64,000 nt of DNA from Parelaphostrongylus tenuis (Eukaryota; Nematoda; Chromadorea; Rhabditida; Metastrongylidae), in the NCBI GenBank assembly GCA_019055375.1, contig JAHQIW010001913.1, positions 1-64,000 on the forward strand, read 5' to 3'. Below are positions 45,841-57,776 of the stretch, piece by piece. The notes beneath the pieces were generated by a model. That model ran no database searches, was not told where the DNA came from, and was given only the letters and a program-made list of their open reading frames with translations. The position numbers and the translations under genes were made by a program. Every line of letters starts with the position of its first letter. Within the stretch, counting starts at the first letter, position 1.

Positions 45841-46504
45841 TTATATAACTTCAATTCTGTCTTTTCTACTTATGCTTTTCTATTTCCCACTATGTTTGTT
45901 TCATCAAAAAACTTCTATAGCCCGTTCTACAACGAAACAGGACACGTTTTAAAGTCAGAGGTCCTTTTTTTTTTATCAACATCACAAGGTATACCTTTGC
46001 ATCACAAAGTAAAATTTAGATTCCAAGATAACTATCGATACAGAATAATAATTGTAAAGTAAACTAAATAAATGTTATGAAAAAGGCATTTTTAAATGGT
46101 TTATAGGAAGGAGAATACTCATACATTAAAAAAATCCATGTTTCAACGAAAAAAACCGCTTCCTACAAAGAAAAACATTCTTTTTTCTGATTCTCTGTAA
46201 CATTTTCCTTGATTTATTAATGTTTCTATTAGCCTTTTGATAACCTGAATAATTCCGCTCCGATATTGAGCCTGATTTCTGAAAGAACCGCATTACCATG
46301 TTATGCTGCAGGAGAAGACTGACGTTTCGCCCTCACGATGCGTTGTTTCAACCTAGCATTAAGCTTTGATTGTGTGCAAAGTTTTTTGCTAGGAAAGATA
46401 GTTCATCTTCCGATAGATTTTTGTAGAAGTACTTTTAATAGAAACAGCACCTAGTTATTCAAAATCTTTTCTGATCAAATTACGAAGCTCAGAACGAGCG
46501 AAAT

Positions 46505-47470
46505 GCTCTCGCCGCTTATTAACCCTTGTTGAGAAATGGTGATATGGTAGCTATCTGGTCGGTCTGGTCCACCAGCGACTTTCTCCTACTGTACATCTCG
46601 ACGACTTCAAACTTGTTCATGGCTTTCCAGTCACCCCTGCGCAGTTTTCCTTCCATGACCTCCTCAGGCAAACCTTTCCTGCTCTTTCTTGATGTTCCAA
46701 TAAAGTATGGATTGCTTTGCAGTAGACTCTGAGCTAGGGCGACGCTGGAGTACCAGTTATCGGCAAAACGGTGCCTTCTTTCATTCAGAAGATCCTTCAT
46801 TGGTACCTTTACTAGAAAATCTGCAAGTGGCTCGTTCGGTGTCGGATTTGTGCCAGCATCTATGTACACCATCGTTTTGTAGGTGTACCCGCCTTTATCA
46901 CAAAATTCAAATAGTTTGTTCCATACCTGCTTCTTTTGCAAGATGCATGATGGCAGAATTCCATTCGTCCTCTGAATGGCACTATCTACTCATCGATATA
47001 CACGTCTCCCCATGATTTGAATGGGTCCTTGCAACTATTATTGACAAGCTCCAGCATTGGTCTTATTTTGTATAACTTGCCGTTCACATCGTGACCCATA
47101 TTGTTGCTTACATGCAAGTGGGTCGTGATCTCGAAGAAGCGATCCCCAACATAAGATGCGATGCTATGGGAACTCCCAAAAGATGCGGGCAATCGCTCCA
47201 GTAATCGTAGTGCCTTGTCAATCGTATAATGGTCATTTTGAGGCACAGGTCTAAGAAGATCCTCATTTCTTCAATCGTTATATCTTTTCATCAATCTTTT
47301 TTTTGTTGACCATATATATTGATTTGCTCAACAATTGACTCCCAAACGTCCTTCGTAAACAGTTCATAAAATTCCGATGGAGTTTCAGACCCGAAGATGG
47401 TAAGGATGTTGCAAAACACTAGCGACCTATGCAATAGAATGAGATTTATTGTTTTATCTTCACAAGCACT
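46505..47470 (-). pseudogene. piggyBac-family transposase pseudogene
   Basis: Reading from 47470 down: ETPSEFYELFTKDVWESIVE with QINIYGQQKK (47390-47290), YVGDRFFEITTHLHVSNNMG (47160-47100), KLYKIRPMLELVNN, then DVYIDE, a stop at about 46988, IVPFRGRMEF and KRSRYGTNYLNF across a frameshift. Next come KGGYTYKTMVYIDAG, the block FADNWYSSVALAQSLL with a catalytic aspartate, and NPYFIGTSRKSRKGLPEEVM. These are the DDE_Tnp_1_7 landmarks in order. The first catalytic aspartate (IDE) and the second (DNWYSS) are present. The final aspartate, the MGGVD region and the Cys-rich C-terminus are missing after 46519. The remnant is about half a transposase. No TTAA ends were found. The unbroken 140-codon stretch at 46519-46941 suggests moderate age. 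Confidence 0.85.
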
Positions 47471-47474
47471 GTTT

Positions 47475-50400
47475 TTGACCTACCCAGCTGGTGTGTCTGA
47501 TCTGCCCAGTCGATGTTTCAAATGTAACTGCCTTGATAACCTTTGCTCGAAAATTTGTTCGGCAAACTTCCGTGCAACACTTCATATCGGCATTACAATA
47601 GCTGCTACGAAATCTGTACATATAGGATATCTTGCATAGAATGTATAACAACCTAAACAGCAATATACCACATATGTTGTGACAGACATACATATGTCCA
47701 AAAAAAACATGCACTCAGTCCGACATCGAAAGGACGTGGCGGCAGATGTCTCTCATGTGTTGATGAACTTCGTAAAGCACCTGCGTGATCTTGTTGGTGT
47801 GAATTGCGGAAATGGAAACTGGAGGAGGCACAAAAAGTTGTTTTGAGAGAAATCAACTAAAAAGAAATACGTAGGGTACAGGAATTAGTGCTCGTAGTGT
47901 CATAAGTCGCCCATTGTTCTTGGGCGCACAAGAAATTTTATCTACATTCATTCACTTTCTTTTCATTCATCCAAAATTCATTTGTGGTTTTTATGAAGAT
48001 GGTTGTTGCTGATGTCATAAATAAAAGACGAATATGACCAAAATATGAGTGAAATAGGATTACATAACGATGTTCAGTAACAGTTTGAATGATCATCTTA
48101 TACAACATATCTGCCTTTTCCCTCAAGAATCGGAGCTTTAGTAGGATATATTGCCATTGTTTTTAACACAACAAGTTACATGGATGTCTGTTCTACCATA
48201 TTTCATTATTTACTGAGGACAAAATTGTATTTAGTAGCGATAAATATCCATATTTCCACAGAAATCTACCACAACGTCATTGCTGCCGCCGCTTACGTGG
48301 CGGCGCGGCGACGCGGTGCGACAAGCAGGATTTCAACGACGTTGCCAACATGTCAAGGGGATAATGTCCTAGATGTAAAGAAAGCAATGACGAACATATT
48401 ACACTGCGCGTCAGTGTAAGATCAAAGGCCGAAACGCGCGTCTAACATGTATAAGTGCTATAACATACCTCGAGAGAAACTCGGATTATGTTGTAAATCT
48501 TTTGAGCTGGGATTCAAAAAGGACATAGTTGAGAGAGCAGGATGTCTCTGATGCATTGTTGGTCTTCCAAAAAAATGCGTCTAGTTACACAAAAGTTATT
48601 AGAAAAGCACGAAACAAAAGAGGGTTCAGAAATCGTTTTCAGAGAGTTCAACTGGCAAGATATACTCTAAGCAAATAAAGTTGATGTCTTTGATTAGCGT
48701 CAAAGGTGATTACAGCCAACAATGTGCGAAGCAAAGTATATGGATCGATCATAAAAAGTTAACATGCGTATGACGACTGAACAAAGTCTGTTCTAGATTC
48801 TTAGAGAGGTTCCAATTGCCGATATATAGAGACGATTAAAAAATTGCGGGAAGTTGTCGATCAAGTAGCTTCAAGTGCAGTGTATAGCATCATTTTTGCC
48901 AAACTAGTCATTGCGTATGAATTATAAAAATACTATGATGTTTTTTTCATACTGTATGTAATGAGAGAATAACGAAAGTACAAATTCACATCGTAATATT
49001 AGATTTTAGAAGTACAAAACGGTAATGTAATTTGAATTGACGATTTATTCATTTAGGGCTGTGTAACAAGATGAAGTCTTGCCGACATGATAAATAAGTA
49101 ATAAATAGTGCTGATATAGTCATAAATATGGATAAGATAGGAAAGAATTGTTTAATTATAGCACGAAGTATGACCCTCTAATAAGCCTATGCGAGGCTGG
49201 AAGCATAAGCTTTGTTTCAGCCACCCATGAACCTATTGAAGTCTCCTCTACTATAGTACATCACTTATTGACGAAAGACCTTTCTCTAATGACGGTAAGA
49301 ATCCATATTTGATTAGAAGACATATCTGATATACCTAATGTCAGGCCACGTACTGCGTAGTTCGTGTCAACCCAAGCCTCAATGAAATCTAGGAGATATA
49401 CTAGATGCATTGAGTGAGGCTACAAGGAGTCATTAGCATTGAATATCACAGAGAAGACTCTATAAAGATGTGCGCAAATACGAACACTCGTACTTAGAAA
49501 AATTTTTGTACTTCTAGCTGATATATGACATTTTTCTCATTTTACCTATGTTTTCATAGTCATTCTATATCTTGAATAATGTCAATTTTGAAATAGCATA
49601 GCTTTCAAGGACCTCCTACTATCAGAACAAAGATCTTACTTGTTTTGGAGGAACTATCGCGTTGTTTTGAATTTACGACGACCTTCAATACACTTGCTTT
49701 GGGGGTTATACACTAACTTGAAATTCTTATTAACAAATTCTACCGCAGAGAGTTTCTTGCTCAGCTAGTCTCCTTCATTGCTCATAGCACTGTTCAGTAG
49801 ATGAATGTGAGTTTTAATCTGAGAAAACGTAGCCATCGACGTGAAACTCAACGCAAGGAAAAATCACTCTTTAGCAAGCCGAGCGACAGTTTCAGTAGCA
49901 GAAGTTCGGAGAATGGTCATTCTAACCTCAACGGTATGGCCCGTTTGAGGGTCAAGCCGTTCGCCGCCTAATGCAGTTTGTGCCATCACGCACTACAATA
50001 GAAATATGAGAAGTTATTCGATAAATTGAGGTTTTAAGAACACCGTGGTGATTAGATCGTGAATTATAGCAGAAGAGACGTCTGTATAGGGTTTTCCAGA
50101 ATAAAGCACTCCAGTTTCTTAAAGAATACTTATGTTCGGCAGGAATACTATACTATTGTGAAGGGTAATGTTTAGCCGATTTGGGAAATGTTTTTTTCTG
50201 GTATTGAAGTTTTTCACAGCTATTCAATATTTTGAAAGACGCATATTTTTATACTAACCTTGGTCTGTGGAAATGTTGTCTTCTTGTAGGTCTACTGTAG
50301 AACAGAACATTACGTGCTGTTTTCGATGCGCGTTCTTTCAACTTCACAGCTGTATACTCAAAATTATAGAGTGAAACACTGATTGTAGACAGATTCATCG

Positions 50401-50510
50401 CTACGATAGTCTCCTATATGCACATTTTCTTTGAAAGATAAAGCAGTTGGCTTGAAAATCTTCACTCTTTGATAGCAGATATTTAGAATTTATTGACTTC
50501 TGTAGATTGT
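47475..50510. other. No recognisable gene
   Basis: Short frames only. A GC-rich stretch at 48283-48325 (GCCGCCGCTTACGTGGCGGC) resembles the repeat ends at 23925 and 29365. The sequence TTCAACTTCACAGC with GTGAAAC and TTGTAGAC at 50335-50395 recurs loosely at 51228-51305, on the other side of the mariner at 50515. Confidence 0.4.
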
Positions 50511-50514
50511 AATA

Positions 50515-51069
50515 GGTTGAGAAAAGAGTTCTGAGAAAATGCTTGTAAAACATTTATTTGTGCACCCATTATACCCAAACAAGGACAAAACTGGTAGTAA
50601 AAATTCTCTCCTTTAAGATCAAGCACTTCCTGCCACGCCACCGGCAAAATATCGAATCCGTGAGCATAAAATTGCGATTCCTCGCTGTTGAAGAAATGAA
50701 TGACCGATTGTGCAATTCAATATCACTACCAAAATTTTGTCTCGCAACCAGTGCTCCATTGAATGTAACCTTGTTCACTTTCGCCAAAAATCTTTGATCC
50801 ACCTGTACACCGTACTTTTGCCAACTGTGTCTTCGCCCCAAACCAGATTGATACGTTCACTTGCCACCGTTGCATTTGAACCAAGCAGCCATTCGTTCAT
50901 CATCAACAACCTAATTTTCTCGCTTATCAATTCCATCTTGAAATAAGTAGAGTAAGTAACATACCAATTATCACAGGAGAATACGGATTTTTGAATGAGC
51001 CCAAAACACAAAAAATGGCCGGCAGTCAGAAAATGTTACAAGAATTTTCTCAGAACTTTTTCTCCAACC
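50515..51069 (-). mobile_element. mariner element with internal deletion
   Basis: Both ends are readable. GGTTGAGAAAAGAGTTCTGA (50515) and, reversed, GGTTGGAGAAAAAGTTCTGA (51069) begin inverted repeats of about 40 bp. A TA precedes the left end, as expected for mariner. On the minus strand, ISEKIRLLMMNEWLLGSNAT, INLVWGEDTVG and KSTVYRWIKDFWRK (50930-50775) are the N-terminal helix-turn-helix. The next recognisable block is the C-terminal DILPVAWQEVLDLKGENFYY (50670-50610). The whole catalytic domain is missing between them. At 555 bp it is a non-autonomous derivative caught between a full element and a MITE. Confidence 0.83.
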
Positions 51070-51849
51070 TGTTAATTGTTGGTAACCTTTTTATCCAACA
51101 CAGCCCTCACAAGACTATTAGTAATCATTAAGTTGCTCAAAAAAAAGACGATCCCAATACTAAGCTTGACTTGTAAAAAATCTTCATACCATGAACGTTT
51201 TTATGAAGGAGAAAAGATTTCGTTTCACTTCTAGAGTCTTTTGATTCAACTTCACAGCAGATTATTGGTTTTATGTAGTGAAAGTTCAACTGTAGGCAAG
51301 CTTCGTAGAGAGTTAGGGATAAAATACTACTGAAAAAAATTTCATACACATACTTTTAGCAGAAAGCATATCCTTATGCCCTAAGATTCACTTTTTTTCA
51401 ACGTAAAAGTAACATCGATGGAATGGCAACGTATTCTCTACACTCCTTTTATATTTCCTTCGGCGTACGTTAAACTACTATTCGAAAGCACACTTTTTGC
51501 AATCTGAAATTCTCTGGAAATAGATCATACGGGTTTTTATGTGCAGCGAAATATGTCTTATCAGAGTTTACATCCTTTTATTTGAGGAAAAATACTTCAG
51601 AAGCGTAAACTCATACATAACACATAGTATTTCTGCTTGTTAGTAGGCTCAATAGTCATCGTATAGTCTGGAAAACGGAGAATGCAATGGTGGGTGCGGC
51701 TATTTGAAAAGTCTATCATAGTACTCAGTACCAATAGTCTCTCTTTCGGGATAACTAGCCTGCTGTTTGAACATCACGGTAATATCTGTTGGCAGATATA
51801 TACGTAGGGTTTAGCAAAAGTTTTGGGAAATTGTTGAAAGTTTTGTTTC

Positions 51850-52255
51850 TATGCGCGGATTAATAAGAAAAACAACAGTTTTTTTTTTAATGTGATGACC
51901 GTGATTGTCCACAACTTTCTGCAATTGTTCTGCAAGTTCTCGAATTTTCTCAATGCACCATTTCGGCCTTTTGAATCGAATAGCTCTTGATAAGCTTTCT
52001 CACAAGAATAATTCAAATTGAAGGACATCCGAAAAGTGTTGCATTGATTCAGAGAGGCCATAATCGGACAGTGCCTATGCAAATCGTGCTGAAACCTCTT
52101 GCAAGCAGCCCAATTGGTGCAACTTGCAGCGATCCACAAAACTCCCTCGTCAAATTAGAAATTCGATGAAAACTCAGCATCCAAAGAAGCTTGCAATTCA
52201 CTGTCATCCAAAACAGATGGCCGACATGAACAAAATGATTTTTCGAGATCAAAAT
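51850..52255 (-). pseudogene. mariner transposase C-terminal fragment
   Basis: The minus-strand reading, with frameshifts, gives an LHQLGCLQEVSARF-like helix (matching LGWEVLPHP), ALSDYGLSESMQHFSDVLQF (matching the APSDYHLFRSMQHFL block, third catalytic D region) and IEKIRELAEQLQKVVDNHGH (matching GIRKLPERWQKVVDNDG). It is the last third of a transposase. The lineage differs from the 50515 element, whose C-terminus has other residues. N-terminal parts were not found upstream. Confidence 0.78.
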
Positions 52256-52314
52256 TGCAGATCATGATATTTGTTGAATTTCTCAAACCATCTGCTTACA
52301 TAATAATCAAGATC

Positions 52315-52480
52315 CCTTATGAATTAACTGCTCTTTTTGCTATGTTATTATGTAATAAATATACCTAAGGGGATTGAATGATGCGCAAAAGCTCGGCCTC
52401 AGGTTGGGGTTAAACCCGCACTTTACTTATACCGGAGGCGCACGCTACCACTACACCATCAAGACCATAGATTGTCCACC
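52315..52480 (-). mobile_element. tRNA-like module beside a terminal-repeat end
   Basis: 52315-52385 (TTAACTGCTCTTTTTGCTATG... to ATGATGCGCAAAAGCT) matches the inverted-repeat end of the 44758 and 63356 elements. Next to it, on the minus strand, is a tRNA-like module: GATGGTGTAGTGGTAGCGTGC (A-box) and GGGTTTAACCCC (B-box). CAAGATTCCTTATGTTTTAACTGCT at 52604 directly repeats 52301-52325 (CAAGATCCCTTATGAATTAACTGCT), so another copy may begin there. Confidence 0.6.
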
Positions 52481-52999
52481 ACACATTTTTCAATAGCTCG
52501 CTATCATAGCTATCAGCCACCAATCGTTAACAGGTTTGAAAGGGTAAGCACATATTGCTTTCTAAACCCAAGTTAAGGTAACAGCCATTTTGCACACTTG
52601 ACGCTCAAGATTCCTTATGTTTTAACTGCTTTGTTCCAATGTTTTGCTGTTTCGCATATATTGCCAAGAGTGATTTTAGAATAATCGCCATTGACTAAAT
52701 AATCCGTGACTACATTTCGTTCAGCAAACGCGAATTGTACGTATACGTTTATTTTTTTATTAAATAGCTCAGTAAGGTTCGCATCGGTAGCTAACATTTC
52801 GGCAGTTTTGCTTTCTTCGGAGCATGAAAGAATCGCATTACTTGCATCAACTTAGTGGAACATTTTCTTATTCAAAGCAGAGTAAAAAAAGAACAATTAA
52901 ACAACTTTAAAATCTTAACGTATTCAGTTTTATTTGACTCACCTTTCTGTTGTTTTGTTATCCACTTAATGTTTTTCAAATGTTTCTTCCGCAAATATA

Positions 53000-53880
53000 T
53001 ACTAAACAACAATAAGTTCATTTACCGACCTCATTCGCCGGACAGGGCATTTCATAGGATTAAAGCAGTCATTCTAAAGCTTGAATCTCTGGCTACAGCC
53101 ATGCTTTGCCGCTTTTTGAAATACCCTTTTTTACCGCTGGAAAATCAGGCATAAAATTTTGTTTCAAGCTCGCTTACCACCTTGATTTTGATCACGCGTG
53201 TACTACGCTGGAAGCACCAAAAGCATATCAGCGTGAGGAAAATTCCCCGTAGTATAAAAATTATACACTTTTATTTGAAGGTTTTGTCGAGGGGGTGAAA
53301 AATCCTCAACTGATGAACAATATTTTCACATTTCAGACAAGATCATTTGCCCCGCCTTGGCCCCTGCTCCGGAATTAGCCGGCATATAATGTGGTCAGAA
53401 ATGTGAAACTCTATCAATCTTTCATGCTGAATGGTGTTTCCGGAAAATAAGCATGACGTTGGAATTATGGCAGCTTCCGAAATCGAATAGTTACTGATAG
53501 TATAAAAAAGAGCTCTGTCCGTCGAGGTTTAAAACACAAATTTTTCTTTCCTCAATAACGCTGTCAAAAGAGCCATTCTAGAAGGCAATTACATTTCTAA
53601 GTTCTTTGAAACTTGTGCTATCGTATGAAAGCGAGCACTCTAGAGAAGGAGTTTTGTTTGAAGAAAAATATGAACAAGATAAGAAAAAACAAGTGGTCTT
53701 GTAAAACATAATTTTATTTTGGACTTTACAACGCCATAAAAAGAAGCTTTGGAAAACGACCACAGAGAGCTCTAGACAGAGATCCAAGCTTTCGACTGAT
53801 TACTAACACTCCAATAGAGAATTCCTGTTCAGCGAATCAGACCAATTTATAATTTTGTCACCGTCTAATATATATGTTTC
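53000..53880. mobile_element. Foldback element 8
   Basis: The left arm has ACCGACCTCATTCGCCGG, GTCATTCTAAAGCTTGAAT and CCGCTTTTTGAAATACCC. The right arm has the reverse order, from TCGAATAGTTACTGATAG (53483) through AAAACATAATTTTATTTTGG (53703), CTTTCGACTGATTACTAAC (53788) and a terminus TTTTGTCACCGTCTAATATAT (53854). The centre near 53200-53460 is unrelated. Confidence 0.62.
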
Positions 53881-53899
53881 GGCAGATGTTCCAAATATA

Positions 53900-54000
53900 C
53901 AAGAGTCGAGTGCTGAGCAAAAACTCGACCACAGACGGGGGTTTAACTCGCGTTTCACCCCACCGAAGGCGCATGGTATCACTACACTATTCTAAAACAT
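53900..54000 (-). repeat. tRNA-like module, copy
   Basis: On the minus strand: ATAGTGTAGTGATACCATGCG, then GGGGTGAAACGCGAGTTAAACCCC (degraded B-box) and GGTCGAGTTTTTG. It is aligned with 52385-52475 and with 54175-54260, which lies in the opposite orientation. Confidence 0.58.
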
Positions 54001-54169
54001 CATAACACTGAGAGGAGTGCAGTCAGACCATAAGGATTCTTGGTTATTATGTATGTACACTGTTTGGCAGTGTGACTGGGTTAGAAAACGACATGTGCTC
54101 ACCGGACCAAATTTGCTAGCAGCTGGTAACTGACAGCAATGACAGTGAGATATTGAAGAATCGGTGGTG

Positions 54170-54265
54170 GACCACCGCCTCAGTGGTTTAGTGGTAGCAC
54201 GCGCTCCCGTAGGGGTGAAACGGAAGCTCAACTCTCGTCTATGGTCAGGTTTTTGGTCAACACTC
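54170..54265 (+). repeat. tRNA-like module, copy
   Basis: CAGTGGTTTAGTGGTAGCACGC (A-box-like), GGGGTGAAACGGAAGCTCAACTC (poor B-box) and GGTCAGGTTTTTGG follow the order of the minus-strand module at 53900-54000. It is a SINE-type remnant and not a functional tRNA, because no acceptor stem or anticodon arm can be closed. Confidence 0.58.
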
Positions 54266-54269
54266 AATG

Positions 54270-55280
54270 CTATTAGGCGCATCTGTTCGCAGTTTTGCCT
54301 CCGCAGCAGCACCTTCGCCCTCCCTATCCCATTCTCAACTTCAAAATTTGTTAAGTCTTTTCCATAATAATGGTGGATAAAGGCACTCAAATTATACTGC
54401 TCAGTAGGCATTTTGCAGTTAAAAGTAGTAAAGAAGAGAAATACATGCAGAGTTGTAAACTAGAAACGACACAAAGACGTCAGAAAAATGAAACTTCCGA
54501 AAACTTTATAGGAATTTTTCCTCAACCTAATAAAAATGGTAGGATACCGAGAGCAATTCAGAGTCACGAAGAAAGCATATAAAGACAGCATGAAATTCTA
54601 TAAAGGTATGTTTAGTAAGCATAATCTCTGTACGTCCTTCAAATCCGTATTTTTTGATTAGAAAATCAATCCCTTGAGAAATGAAAATATTTCCAACTGT
54701 TAATGCGCTTGCATTTCTAGTGTCATGTGAACCGGGACCTTTTTTCCCATTCATCAATCTTCTGATTTCCGTAAATACTTGCCTGTTCCACAGTCAGCTA
54801 CCATAGATCGTGTATGTAAAGTTTCAGATCTAAGAGGTCAATCGGTTATTTTATCTCAGCATCACCTTGTCTGGAACACTCCTTATTATGACCAACGATT
54901 TTTTTAACAATTCATTGTTCTCGGATTTTCAATCTTTATATCGACCACTGAGCATTTGATGAGATAAGATAATGTCAAGACTGAAGATTCATGGCACAAT
55001 ATTTTATTTCAGAACTATAGTTCGATAAACCAATTCCTCGAATTAGTATCTACAAGAATTAATTGTTATTCACTCAAAGAAAAGAAGTGAATAATGCTAA
55101 AATATGAACAGATCTATGCAAGTTCATTATAAGTACATGTATCATCTATACAAGAATATAAAAAGTCAAATAAAAAATTTGAAATATGTTCTCTTGGCGA
55201 GCATTTGGTTTTCCTTTGAGAAAAGTGGTATGCTAGAGAAAGCATCAGGGTGCTAAATTTACTCAAAGCGTTATTGATGT
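54270..55280. other. No recognisable gene
   Basis: A minus frame at 54527-54757 (76 codons) has no motif. Nothing else is recognised. Confidence 0.4.
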
Positions 55281-55282
55281 TT

Positions 55283-56200
55283 CGGCAGTTGTCCAGTATA
55301 AGACGACAAATGATTATTCAACCCATGAACTTTTGGCAGCAGTGTTAGTGATCAATCGAGAGAGGCTAACGCTTCAAGTGGCGGATTCTTCAAAACTCCC
55401 TTCTTAAACACTGTAAAATCCAACATAAAATTCTGTTTCAAGCGGCCCCTTTTTTCCCGCTGATATCTCGCTGGGCAATTTTTAAATAAAATTCCTCCTT
55501 TAGATATTCTAACTCTTTCTATAGTACAACTGATTAAGAACTTAAAGATACGCTTGCTTTTTGGAAAAGCTTTTTTGGTAGCGGCGCAGGAATAAGAAGA
55601 TATTTGTATTTTACACCCTACTGGGCAGAGTCTTTCTCTAGACTGTTAGTAATCATTTGATAGCGTAAGATTCAAGAATTTAAATGCTATGCTTGTTTCT
55701 GGAAAGATCGTTTCTTTGTTATGTAGCAGGATAAGTGAGACTGGTTTGCATTCGCGACCATGTGTTCCTTAACAAATTCACGGGCCGCAGGGTGGGGAAG
55801 GAAGAGAGGTTGGTGCGATGCTCGTTCGACTTCTATACACGAAGGTCCAATGTTTATCATTCAATTGATATGCTCATGGAAATCTACAAAATGCTTCTGT
55901 GCTAAAACAAACTCCTGTTTAAACATATGTTTCTGATACTACAAGAATTTCTATGCACGTTTATGTGCTTTTCGTAATTCAGCGAATTAATAGATGAATT
56001 GCGTATTTGATGTAAAACATGACTCTATTATGAGTTATACAGCTTTATGAAACGGTTTTTGAAAAAAACGGTTATGTACCGCTTTAGTCAGATATTTAAG
56101 CTTTCGAACTTTTGAATTGTCACCAACACTCATATGTAAAGTTCTTGTCAAGCAAGTGGCTTCAATAATCATTTGTCGCCTTGCAATAAAAAGAACAGAA
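55283..56200. mobile_element. Foldback element 9
   Basis: Left terminus TTGTCCAGTATAAGACGAC AAATG (55291) and right terminus CAATAATCATTTGTCGCC TTGC (56163) are inverted partners. The left arm runs through CACTGTAAAATCCAACATAA, TGATATCTCGCTGGGC, TTCTGGAAAGATCGTTTC and a central AATTCACGGGCCGCAGGG. The right arm returns through ATGACTCTATTATGAG and CTTTCGAACTTTTG. The inner ACGGGCCGCAGGGTG block corresponds to the ACGTG-rich junction of elements 2 and 4. Confidence 0.62.
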
Positions 56201-56209
56201 GCTTCTTTT

Positions 56210-56940
56210 GTTGTGTTTCACCACTGTGTGACAGTTATAATCCCTTTCATGGTAATATAAATTCAATTTTCTTTAGAGATGGCGGCATTGCCATTTGTTT
56301 ACACCGCGCTCGATGTGCACGATTTTAGTATTGTAGTCAAAGGATCAAGGCATACGCCAACGTTTTTCTTCACCTCGTCAGTCAACACCTGTATCCAGTC
56401 AGCATTCTTCTCCTAACCATAAATGAATGTGTGATGCATAATCAATAATAACTTTCTTGGAATTTTCGTAGTAGTTGTCTGGCCTATAACACTATAATAG
56501 GCTACTGCCTTGTGCACGATCCAACGTCAATCGAAGGGAGAGATTGTGGGTGAGACCACATTACTTGGCCAGCACCAGAGGCACTTGTATAATCAGCAGC
56601 ATCCTGTGTTTCGTAGTCTGCACTATTGCTTTTAGAGCTACAACTTTTAAAAAAATACGCTTTTTTCATCTTCATCGTCAATAAGGTCTTCCTCGTTGTG
56701 GCACATAAATTAACGCTCTAGCAGGGTCTGCAAATATTTGAGTCCGGCCTCAGAATTGACGTATTAGTATTCGGTTCTTGGGCATGCATAACAGTGTGCC
56801 TAACTAGTGAAATAATGTAGTAACGAGTATGAACCAACATAGTCTCTCCTGAAATTTTATGAAAGTCGCAGCTTCTAGGATATAACAAAACAGTAATAGA
56901 TTAATGAATATCAAAACAAAACAAGGACAAAATATAATTC
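56210..56940. other. No recognisable gene
   Basis: Short frames, no motif, no recognised repeat boundary. Confidence 0.4.
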
Positions 56941-56944
56941 CATA

Positions 56945-57295
56945 GAATCGTTGTACGTTGAAAGTTATCGAGCATGAGGCATCGCATACAGTGTGAAGTA
57001 TCACTTATGACAAACATTCGACTGTTTCAAAGTTTATTGGGAAGCGTTTGCTTTGTTTCTACTACCAATGGTTTTTTTTCGTATTTCGGTCAAAAGACCT
57101 TATGGTTGATAGTGGAATACGTTGATGAACATCGTCGAAAGCAGCGAAAGGTTGGAAAGGAACAATCTGGTGATTTAGGCTAGGCATATATAGGGGCTGG
57201 TAACAAAGAATTTTGTTTACTGAAACGCTGTGTCGATACAACCAACCTGATTAGAAAGATAAGACTGCCATAAGTTGTATGTCGAGACTGAATGT
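56945..57295 (-). repeat. PLE-linked leader block, second copy
   Basis: On the minus strand this matches 41580-41900 along its length: GGTTGTATCGACACAGCGTT, TAAACAAAATTCTTTG, CCCCTATATATGCCTAGCC, GATGTTCATC, GAATGTTTGTCATAAGTG and CACACTGTATGCGATGC. Both keep the TATATA element. No transposon protein is nearby, so this is a solo block. Confidence 0.6.
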
Positions 57296-57666
57296 CGGAA
57301 GAAAGAAATGCTGCAGCATGCATCTGTATGTGAGACGGAAAATCACTGAAGTACCTAAAGAGTTTGCAAGAGAGTCTTTCCACTGTCACCTCACGGCTCT
57401 ACTTACAAATTCTACCAGAATCTATGTTCGGTAACGCGACTTTTTGTACTGCCGTATATTTTGGAGTCCTGGCTTGTCAATAGTCACAGTGCCGTAGAAA
57501 CCGTGAATTATCAAATACCGAATTAGAAACGTAGATTACGACTTAAGCGGCAAGGAATGAGAAAGTGCCGGATTATTTCTGATGATATCAACTGTGTCAT
57601 TATCCCGGCGCATTTCCGGCGGTGATGTTGATCCTGCGATAGCTCAAAAATGCTTCTTAACAAGAG

Positions 57667-57676
57667 GAAAAGGCTT
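57667..57676. repeat. Left flank duplication of the palindromic retrozyme
   Basis: GAAAAGGCTT at 57667-57676 recurs at 58203-58212, bracketing the inverted ribozyme pair. At 10 bp it is shorter than the 12-bp duplication at 20-31, and its exact limit is uncertain by one or two bases. Confidence 0.68.
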
Positions 57677-57776
57677 TTAAAATGAACTATACTTCTGCTA
57701 TCGACTGCTTTTTTACAGACCTGCTCAAAATGATTTAATCTGATAAGGATATGACATATTTTGAGCCATAGGTCTA

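Noticed and set aside
43275..53320. Further CTGATGA occurrences (for example 43278, 53306) as hammerhead candidates
   Set aside because: None is followed by a helix II hairpin and GAAA at the right distance, and none has complementary helix I strands.
54170..54265. Possible tRNA gene (good A-box)
   Set aside because: No acceptor stem or anticodon arm can be closed and the B-box is poor. Related modules show it is a SINE-type remnant.
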